This document shows positions 1 to 6,536 of a DNA stretch of 12,158 nucleotides, piece by piece. Each line of letters begins with the position of its first letter. The stretch's first letter is position 1. Origin of the DNA: Chromera velia (taxonomy: Eukaryota; Sar; Chromeraceae); the NCBI GenBank assembly GCA_018398765.1, contig JAHBMJ010004696.1, positions 58,456 through 70,613 of the forward strand. Reading direction: 5' to 3'. Both the position numbers and the translations under genes were made by a program. The notes beneath the pieces were generated by a model. It did not search any database. It worked only from the letters and a program-made list of their open reading frames with translations, and was not told the origin of the DNA.

Positions 1-382
1 CTGCAAATCCGCCGGGTTAGTTTTCTGGATCAAATAGAGAAACCGGTTTCCTTGACGAGATTCCAAACTCTCCCGGCCCATCCCCACAGAGCCGCTACAC
101 AACATCTCTTCTGGTGTCCGCATTGAGAATCGTCCTCTCCAGAGCACGATTCAGCTGCATCAGAAAAGCTGGGTTTGCTGACATTTTGGACATACCTCCA
201 ATAGCAGAGAGAAGAAGGAGAAAAGGGGATGAAAGCGCAACAAACAAAGGAAGCAATATCAAGCAACACAGCATGTCCTCTATAGTCTCTTCAAATCTGG
301 AAAAAGAATTTTTATTTGATTGCAGAAGCACACTTTGCGAATAATTGAAGGTTGGCAAGAGATCACTAGAGAAAGAACTCAA
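1..382 (-). other. Left edge with a small hydrophobic ORF, possible exon
   Basis: On the minus strand an open frame runs from 382 to a stop at 97-95. From its first true ATG (274-272) it would encode 59 residues, beginning with a very hydrophobic stretch rich in Leu, Phe and Cys that could be a signal peptide or membrane anchor. A plausible splice acceptor (TTTTTCCAG) lies at about 300 and a good donor-like GTATGT starts at 195. The stretch could therefore be an exon of a larger gene rather than a stand-alone gene. No family is recognised and the reading frame is not settled. Coding status is doubtful. Confidence 0.2.
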
Positions 383-1221
383 TGTTACACAGAGGAATGG
401 ACGTGAAGGTGGGTTGAAAATATGGCTCGGTTGAACGTTCGATCACTGACAGGTCTTTTTTTTTTCTGCTGCGCATGAACGTTCAGAAAAAAAAATTCTG
501 AATTTCGTGCACGTGACACCCTTGAACAACATGTATGCGTGATCGCCTCGGGGGGTAGCTCAGCTCTACTGAGATTAGCTGAGAGGCCCTGAGACTACAT
601 GCACTCGTATAATGCTTTTTTACCAATTTTTTCATTTTTAGGGGAGAGGTTGAACCCAGGGTTCGGTTTTGTGAAACTTCTGTCTCCTTCTAGTTACTTC
701 TAGTTGTTTGTCACGGTCCGTGTCGCCATTAGTCGCCATTAGAGAAAAGTGTTCTTTAAACAGCTCATACAGAGTTATACTAGGAGTTATACGGAATAGT
801 TGAATATATATATTTCATAACATTTCGCTTCCGAGGGAAGCTCAGCCAAATGAGCTGAGAATAGCTGAGATTGATCTCCAATTTTTTTTGAATATATCTA
901 AATTTAAAATCTCCGGGCGTTTATAATTTTTTAAAGATATGGAATAACTTTAAATAACTTCAAACAAATTCAAAAAACCTAACCAGTGTCTTTAGTTTAG
1001 CTAGTAGCGTTAGATAAAACTTCCTAGTAAGTTCTAGATCGTTCATAACATAGGTGCTCCAAATATCTGGTTTTGAGTACCAAACGCATTTTTTTGGCTA
1101 CAAATTTTGAAGATCTCCGTAGCTCGTATTAGCTCCTAACAATTTTTATTATATAAAAGAAAAATTTAAAACGAGGATAAGGAGGTAAGTTTCAAACTTG
1201 AATAATCTACGCATAATCAAT
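383..1221. other. AT-rich intergenic region without a visible gene
   Basis: About 840 bases with many A/T runs and no convincing reading frame on either strand. It holds short local duplications: GTCGCCATTA occurs twice head to tail at 722-741, and GAGTTATAC occurs twice at 772-792. AGCTGAG/CTCAGCT words recur near 555-595 and 830-870 and could pair as small hairpins. Nothing here is identified as an RNA gene. Confidence 0.6.
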
Positions 1222-1629
1222 TTAAGTTTTTGTGTCCATACAGGTACTATGGTTTGAACAAAGATCGATTGGATCGAAAGACGATATGTAGAAGTTCTGA
1301 ATTTTGATCAAACGCTTCAAACCGAACGTGGAGGACTGCTTGCAGCTGGATGCACTGGCATGATCAACAAAAGAGCTTGCGAATTTTTTATATCGAATCT
1401 CGGGCCGTTTGCTTGTGGAGCAACTGTAATGTTTTTTCAGCTCTTTGGACAGATTTGACAGATGTTCTCTGACAAGTGTCACTGGGTCGATCCCATGAGC
1501 ACAGCCCTCTCCCCACTCAAACTTTTGAACGTAGACAACGATTCGCATCAGACACGTACCGGACAGACAGACAATTGCCTTCTTGACGTTATGGATCCAT
1601 CTGCATATCGCACGATAAAGAAGCAGCAT
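1222..1629 (-). CDS. Isolated 135-codon ORF, hypothetical
   Basis: A single uninterrupted minus-strand frame runs from an ATG at 1629-1627 to a stop at 1224-1222. The product has no recognised domain. It is moderately basic, has scattered Cys residues, a Lys-rich middle and no clear membrane segment or signal peptide. It sits in a patch of more balanced composition between AT-rich DNA on the left and a microsatellite on the right. No splice partners are evident. It may be a fragment of an old mobile element or a chance frame; nothing in the sequence distinguishes these. Confidence 0.25.
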   Translation of the reverse strand: MLLLYRAICRWIHNVKKAIVCLSGTCLMRIVVYVQKFEWGEGCAHGIDPVTLVREHLSNLSKELKKHYSCSTSKRPEIRYKKFASSFVDHASASSCKQSSTFGLKRLIKIQNFYISSFDPIDLCSNHSTCMDTKT

Positions 1630-2016
1630 CTGGCACCAGCTTTATAAACAGAATGCAGAAAGCGCTCACCACAAGTAATCGCAGAATGTTTGCATGCCTT
1701 TGATTGGCTCAGCCACAGAATCATGAACGGATTTTGACAAACATATTACTTATTTATTTTTCGTCTTTCCCTTCATGAAGGACACACAAACACACAGACC
1801 ATATGTTTCTTCTGCTCCCTTCTTTCCTTCACGTTCACAAGATACAGACGGACAAAGAGTGTGGAGAAAATGACTCATGGAGAATCAAAGACTTGCGTGA
1901 TCAAGAGGTACCAGAGTGGGCGCAGTTTTAGTTTTGCCCCCATAGGCTTTTAGTGTGGACCTATCAACTGGGATGGATGGAGAGTGTTGATGAAAGAAGA
2001 GACCAGTGTCAGAAAT
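1630..2016. other. Intergenic stretch with one copy of a dispersed repeat
   Basis: No gene is visible. The stretch contains a 47-base segment (1794-1840) that closely resembles 11337-11383 in the same orientation, described under its own entry. It also holds several pyrimidine-rich tracts. Confidence 0.4.
1794..1840 (+). repeat. Short dispersed repeat, copy 1 (copy 2 at 11337-11383)
   Basis: The segment around ATATGTTTCTTCT followed by CTCCCTTCTT matches 11337-11383 with about seven differences over 47 bases and no gap. Copy 1 is intergenic. Copy 2 lies inside a proposed intron of the right-hand gene. Both are pyrimidine-rich, so chance similarity of low-complexity DNA is possible. Confidence 0.4.
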
Positions 2017-2162
2017 TCACTCACTCACTCACTCACTCACTCACTCACTCAGTCACTCAGTCACTCACTCCACTCACTCCACTCACTCCACTCACTCCAC
2101 TCACTCCACTCACTCCACTCACTCCACTCACTCCACTCACTCACTCACTCACTCACTCACTA
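2017..2162. repeat. CACT microsatellite with an internal 9-bp higher-order array
   Basis: The tract starts as tandem CACT units with a few CAGT variants. It then changes to nine perfect copies of CACTCACTC (2062-2142) and returns to plain CACT units. A degenerate continuation reaches about 2190. It begins some 60 bp past the stop codon of the minus-strand secreted-protein gene, so it probably lies in that gene's 3' untranslated region. On that strand it reads as repeated GTGAGT. Open frames across it reflect the absence of stop triplets in the repeat and are not genes. Confidence 0.95.
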
Positions 2163-2221
2163 GTTCGCTCAATCCGTCAGTCACTGACTCACCTTTTAAC
2201 CTGCTTGAAGCTTTGCTTCTC

Positions 2222-4091
2222 TCAAGCGCTGCAACACTTCTTGTAGATCCACCCGTTGACTGCCGTCTCCTGCCATGCCGTCTTGGGGGATCCGATAAGG
2301 CCTCCCCAGTAGCCCCCGTCCTTGGCCTTCTTCTTGAAAGAGCTGTCGTTCCAGTACTTCTCCAGCATCTCTCCGCACTCGCTGCTCGTTCCGCTCCTGT
2401 ACCCCTTGCAGGCCTCACCGGTCTCCTTGAGGGCCGCCAGGTACCTTTCGGCCTTGTTGCCGGGGTGCTCGTGAACCCAGGCGGCTCTGAGAGAGGGATC
2501 GTCAGAGATCACCTGCAGATTGCATGAATGGAAGGAGTTGGAAGGGGGAAACGGAGCGGAGCAAGGGGTTTTGGAAAAAGCGGAGCGAAAAAGGCACAAA
2601 TTCAAGAGAGAAGCACAGCAAAGGAGAGTGAAGGAAAAGGAAAAAAATCGACTGAAGAGACTTTCTTTGGAAAAGAGAGAGTCAAGTGAGACGGCACATG
2701 CAATATCTCTTCACTTTCTTCTCCGAAGGGCCCGGGGCGGGAAGAAAAAGCAGAGAGGCGTTCAAAGAGCGACGGAGAGAACGGGCAAGAAAGGCGAACG
2801 GGGCGTACATGCGAGTCGTGTACTGATCAGGCAAACAAGGACGATGATCTGATTGTCAATTCTCTCCTCAATATGCAGAGGGGAAGGAATAGCGTGTTTG
2901 CATAGTTGCACTCCGCTACTGCGTCTAGCTGAGCTTTCGAACCTCCCTACCTACCTTCTTAGTCACAATTGCCTGCTCAGCTGCGTCTTCCATGCCGCTG
3001 GCGGTGAGGGCAGTTCCCTTGCTGGCTGTGTAGATGTAGGGGAATCTTCTCTTCTGCTGATCCTTTGGACGGAACATGAGGCAGTCCTCTGCTGTGAGGG
3101 GGCACTCCTGGCCGGCAGCAGGGATGTCCACCGCGTGGACTTTCACGGGCTTGTCGTCTGTGCCGGTGCTGCCTGTTGTGTCGGATGCAGGGGGGGTGAC
3201 GGGGCCCTCAGGCTTGGTAGCTGTGGAGGGTTTGCCCTTGGGTGAGTTGATGCATCCGAGAAGATCACCTGAGGGGGTGCCGGGAGAGGAGTCGGGGGAA
3301 GGACAGGGGGGCTTCTCGGGGGTAGAGGGGACGGTGATAGAGAGGGGCGATGCGGCGGGCTTAGTGTCAGTTGAAGGACCACAGAGACGACCGTAGATCC
3401 ATGCGTTGACTGCCGTCTCCTGCCATGCCGTCTTGGGGGATCCGATAAGGCCTCCCCAGTAGCCCCCGTCCTTGGACTTCTTCTTGAAGGCCCTGTCGTT
3501 CCAGTACTTCTCCAACATCACCCCGCACTCGTCGCTCCTCCCGTATTTGTACTCTGCGCAGGCCTCGCCGGTCTCCTTGAGGGCTACCAGGTACTTCGCG
3601 GCCTTGTTGCCGGGGTGGTCCTGAACCCAGGCGGCTCTCTGAGAGGCGTCGTCGGAGATCACCTGCAGGAAAGGAAAAGAAACGAGAACAGAAGGTGAGA
3701 AGGGATTAGGAAAACGCATACAGGATTCGGGTCGAGAATGATTTTGTACCACTCAAAATGTCGCATTGTTCTTTGATCAAAACATGCAAACGATAATTTG
3801 TACGCATATATACAAATGCATGAACAAATCTGTGGCCATGCATGGTGAGTCTCTCCCCTGCAAAGCCCCCCTACAACTAACCTTTGCTGTCACAATTGCC
3901 TGCTCAGCTGCGTCTTCCATGCCGCTGGCGGTGAGGGCAGTTCCCTTGCTGGCTGTGTAGATGTAGGGAAATCTCCTCTTCTGCTGATCTTTCGGGCGGA
4001 ACATGAGACACTCCGCGGGGCTCAGTTTGACAGAGGCCATCGCCTGGCTGAGTGCCGCCAGCAAGAGTGTTAGTGCACAGATGCGGTTCAT
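2222..4091 (-). CDS. Predicted secreted protein with two near-identical Cys-containing modules (3 exons)
   Basis: The exons are 4091-3882, 3662-2955 and 2512-2222, giving 402 residues. Both introns (219 and 442 bp) are GT-AG, in phase 0, with CTGCAG acceptors. The start is the first ATG after an in-frame stop, and residues 1-20 form a classic signal peptide (hydrophobic core CALTLLLAAL, then AMAS), so export is likely. Module A spans about 28-164 and module B about 264-400. Each has four matching Cys (28, 105, 116, 164 and 264, 341, 352, 399/400) and shared motifs FRPKDQQKRRFPYIYTAS, EKYWND, KDGGYWGGLIGSPKTAWQET. The first 43 residues of the modules differ once; the next 90 differ at 18 positions. 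The linker (165-263) is rich in Pro, Ser and Thr. Each module is split by an intron at the same codon. I recognise no family. Paired Cys and the signal peptide suggest an extracellular or vacuolar structural or binding protein (inference). Confidence 0.88.
2254..2325 (-). repeat. Exon repeat: 72 bp identical to 3404-3475
   Basis: This part of exon 3 is identical base for base to 3404-3475 in exon 2, including third codon positions. The similarity continues with scattered changes up to the exon starts at 2512 and 3662. It encodes the GYWGGLIGSPKTAWQETAV end of each module. Confidence 0.9.
2962..3041 (-). repeat. Exon repeat: 80 bp identical to 3889-3968
   Basis: This part of exon 2 is identical to 3889-3968 in exon 1 over 80 bases. 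The match decays a few bases before each splice donor, and the introns beyond are unrelated. It encodes the YTASKGTALTASGMEDAAEQ part of each module. Confidence 0.9.
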
Positions 4092-4573
4092 TGGGATTTT
4101 TTTGTGTATGAAAGAAGCCTTCTGGAAGAAGAAAGGGCGGTCGCTGTACGCGTTGGCTTCGAGACGTCAACAGGACGAATTCAGAAAAACGATTCGATTT
4201 GTTCCCGTCTGCAGGTCTGAGACGCGGACAATCACAGAAGGGTTCCGAGGAAAGAATATGCAGCGTTCAGATCTTTTGCATAGCAGACTGCACAAGCGGG
4301 TGTTCCATGAGTGGGAACGGTGATGAGGTTATGCACCTCCCAGAATGCCGGAGCTCGAGCTTGCAAAATTGATGTGCAAGAGACGAGATTTCCTGCATGC
4401 AAGCAATTTTTCAATCAAAAAGGAAAATTATATAATTACGAAAAAAAAAAGAACATGCATGCATTAGGTAATCCAACTAATGAAGAGTCAAATATATAGG
4501 ATTTTATAGGAAAAATTCAAAAACTAATATTTTTTAAAATAATTTCTTTCTTTCATTCTTTTCGAACATGTTA
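4092..4573. other. Intergenic region between two tandem minus-strand genes
   Basis: This is presumably the promoter side of the secreted-protein gene and the 3' side of the next gene. The part near 4400-4560 is AT-rich. It carries TGCATGCA at 4394-4401 and 4456-4463, about 300-370 bp upstream of the secreted-protein ATG. No reading frame of substance is seen. Confidence 0.5.
4394..4463. promoter_or_regulatory. Two TGCATGCA elements upstream of the secreted-protein gene
   Basis: The palindrome TGCATGCA occurs at 4394-4401 and 4456-4463. In Plasmodium this octamer is the binding site of an ApiAP2 factor. Use as a regulatory site here is inferred from position and recurrence only. Confidence 0.35.
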
Positions 4574-5604
4574 TTATTGGATGCAGAAGCATTTGTGTCC
4601 TTTTGCTAGCTCGCCACACCAACATTGCTTCTTCTTCCTTCCAGGCTTCTTCTTGGGCGCTGCAAGTTTCTCCACACACTCAGTACTGTATGGAGCATAG
4701 CATCTGACGTGAAACTCTCGACACTCAGGGTGGCGATGCCTGGGCCTCCCAGCTGCAACTTGCTCTTTTGAAGCAGGAACAGAAAGAAGATTCTCTCTAT
4801 CAACTGTACAAACAGAGCTTCCTCCACATTCATGGAGGGGACCCCAACATCGGAAGCACAACAGGCAAGACTGTGCCCATAAAAGAGGAAGTCTCTGTGT
4901 CCACACCCGTTCTTCACCTTCCATCATGTGGTTTCTCCATCCAGGCCCCACAGCAAGAACTTCCCCCACAGTTTCCATAGGTAGACTGTCTTCCTGCAAT
5001 CAATAAGCAAATTAAAAACTAAAATCAAATAGACATTCAATTTCATTCAGAAGAAGAAAATTTGTAAAGAATGCTAGCTGACCGTAAGATTAGGTCCGCA
5101 CAAGAAAGAACCTCCCACTGCAGTCTTGTCAAACGGCACGGGATGACGCCCATCTCGCCCCACAATCCATCGATGAGCAAACATGCTCATCAACCAGTCC
5201 GTTTCTACATCAGCAGCTTCATATTTATTCTCTACAATGGCAACTACAAACACCCGAACTGTCCCTGTGCGTGCAGAAGCAAAGAAGTGAGAAGGCTTCC
5301 GGAAGTTGTCACCTGGAGGCACAACGTGCACTGACAGGTATGGCAATGAAAAAAACCCAAAAACTCTTCCCTTTGCAACTTCTATTGCCCTTGCCTCCAT
5401 TGGTGCCTTCTTTGCGCCAGAATATATTTTCACTGTATTTTTCTGAGTCTCATGGATGGTCACATAGTTCACCGTCCATCCAGCTTTGACCACCTTGTCA
5501 GACAAAGTGCTGCTGTGCTGTTGCAAATGAGATTCAATACTCGCAATCGATAAGAAAGAAAATCTGAACTCCTCTCCCACCCTTTTTTCCTCCGCGAAAT
5601 AGGC
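4574..5604 (-). CDS. Unknown protein with basic Cys-rich C-terminal tail (at least 2 exons, 5' end unresolved)
   Basis: Two minus-strand open segments join through an 89-bp GT-AG intron in phase 0: 5604-5083 and 4993-4574, with the stop at 4576-4574. The acceptor (TTGCTTATTGATTGCAG) is convincing; the donor (ACG|GTCAGC) is acceptable. The joined open frame is about 313 codons. The first segment starts after an in-frame stop at 5607-5605 and contains no early ATG, so either an upstream exon is missing or the true start is internal. No domain is recognised. The C-terminal half has scattered Cys and His pairs, a Lys/Arg cluster (PKKKPGRKKK) resembling a nuclear localisation signal, and a final CWCG...HKCFC pattern that could bind zinc. 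Composition is more AT-rich than the neighbouring genes. A remnant of a mobile-element protein is an alternative. Confidence 0.5.
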
Positions 5605-5971
5605 CTATGCCCTTGTTGCCCAGTCAGGAAGCATCCCTCCATTCCCGTTTTGTCTTCAGGACAGGCGTTATCAACCAAAAAATTGAAATTCTGTTGCCAT
5701 CTTCCTCCCCTCTGACTCTTTTCACACATGCGCCAGCTTTCAAAGTACCCACAACTGCTGTATTTTTATCTCAATCATAGCGGGTAATCTTTGTAAAATA
5801 TAGGGGATCTCAACTCTAGTCTCCAATTTGTAAGACGCCTTCTCTCTAGAAGACGCCATCCTGTCATGCAAGTTAAACAAGGGAAGAAACAGAAGAGAGC
5901 ATCTTGGAGACGGTGTCATCTATTGTTGGAGTATTCAGTCAGTCAAAGCTGTTGTATAGCCGTCTACGCGA

Positions 5972-6259
5972 TGCATGCATGCGTACATATGCTTGCCGGG
6001 CCGCGCCGAGCCGCAGCCCCGTCATTTTGAACTCAATGCGCTCTCATGCAATGACTCTTCATGAGTCGGATTACCTAATGCGCATGCATGCATGCATGCG
6101 TGCGAAAAAAGTAAAAAAAAAAAAAGCTGCATGAAAAAATTGTCGCGCTCGATCGCGCGCGCCGCGGCCGAAAAATGCCCAATTAAAAGTCACGCGCGCG
6201 ATCGAAGCACGCGACGGTGCATGTCTGCAGGACACTGAGAAGGCTCACACATGCATGCA
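5972..6259. promoter_or_regulatory. Cluster of TGCATGCA elements upstream of the kinase gene
   Basis: TGCATGCA is found at 5972-5979, twice overlapping inside a CATG tandem repeat (6085-6092, 6089-6096) and at 6252-6259. These lie about 280-570 bp upstream of the kinase ATG. The octamer appears nowhere else in the window except in the other upstream region (4394-4463). That this is a transcription-factor binding cluster is inference from the known apicomplexan AP2 site. Confidence 0.4.
6142..6215. repeat. GC-rich imperfect inverted repeat
   Basis: The left arm at 6142-6161 (GTCGCG then TCGATCGCGCGCG) pairs with the right arm at 6193-6215. The only interruption is a small bulge (one base against four). 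The arms are separated by 31 bases. The element lies about 320-400 bp upstream of the kinase ATG. It could form a hairpin or serve as a palindromic protein site; its function is unknown. Confidence 0.7.
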
Positions 6260-6536
6260 GGTCGACTCGACAAGTGCCGCTTATTTAATATCTGCCCCCC
6301 GAGGCGACCGCCACAGAAACAAGCTTGTGACGCATGCTTTCTGATTCCAGCCGAAAGACAACAGCTCTCTGAAGGCGCACATCGTGTGCCAAAAGGACGC
6401 ATAGCAGCTCAGTACCAAGAAAGCAAAGTTGGATTGGATCCGTCTTCACGACTTGTCATCGACTACCTGACAGTCGACTCCACGCCTACTGACAGCTCTC
6501 AAAGCTTCAACAGAGACCTCCTTGTCTGAGTTTACC

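Larger units (their letters stand above)
5605..6536. other. Intergenic region between divergent genes, with palindromes
   Basis: This lies between the unknown minus-strand gene and the plus-strand kinase. An undetected 5' exon of the minus-strand gene may lie at its left end. The central and right parts hold TGCATGCA elements, a CATG tandem repeat and a GC-rich inverted repeat. Open frames such as the one ending at 6529 show no protein-like character and are not listed as genes. Confidence 0.5.

Noticed and set aside
547-667. tRNA-like words (TAGCTCAG and GGTTGAACCC)
   Set aside because: The spacing is about 100 bases, no acceptor stem can be paired and there is no sensible anticodon arm.
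2017-2162. CRISPR-like array
   Set aside because: The units are 4-9 bp with no spacers; this is a microsatellite in a eukaryote.
2006-2527. Plus-strand frames of 97 and 173 codons across the CACT array
   Set aside because: They are open only because the repeat lacks stop triplets, and they run antisense through the well supported exon 3 of the secreted-protein gene.
2520-2852. Plus-strand Lys/Arg/Glu-rich frame of 110 codons
   Set aside because: It lies inside the 442-bp intron of the minus-strand gene; its purine-rich look is the complement of a pyrimidine-rich intron.
3925-4170. Other frames antisense or out of frame over exon 1 of the secreted-protein gene
   Set aside because: They are shadows of an exon whose frame is fixed by the repeated module.
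6251-6529. Plus-strand 92-codon frame just upstream of the kinase
   Set aside because: Its composition is not protein-like, and it ends eight bases before the ATG whose exon phases fit the kinase.
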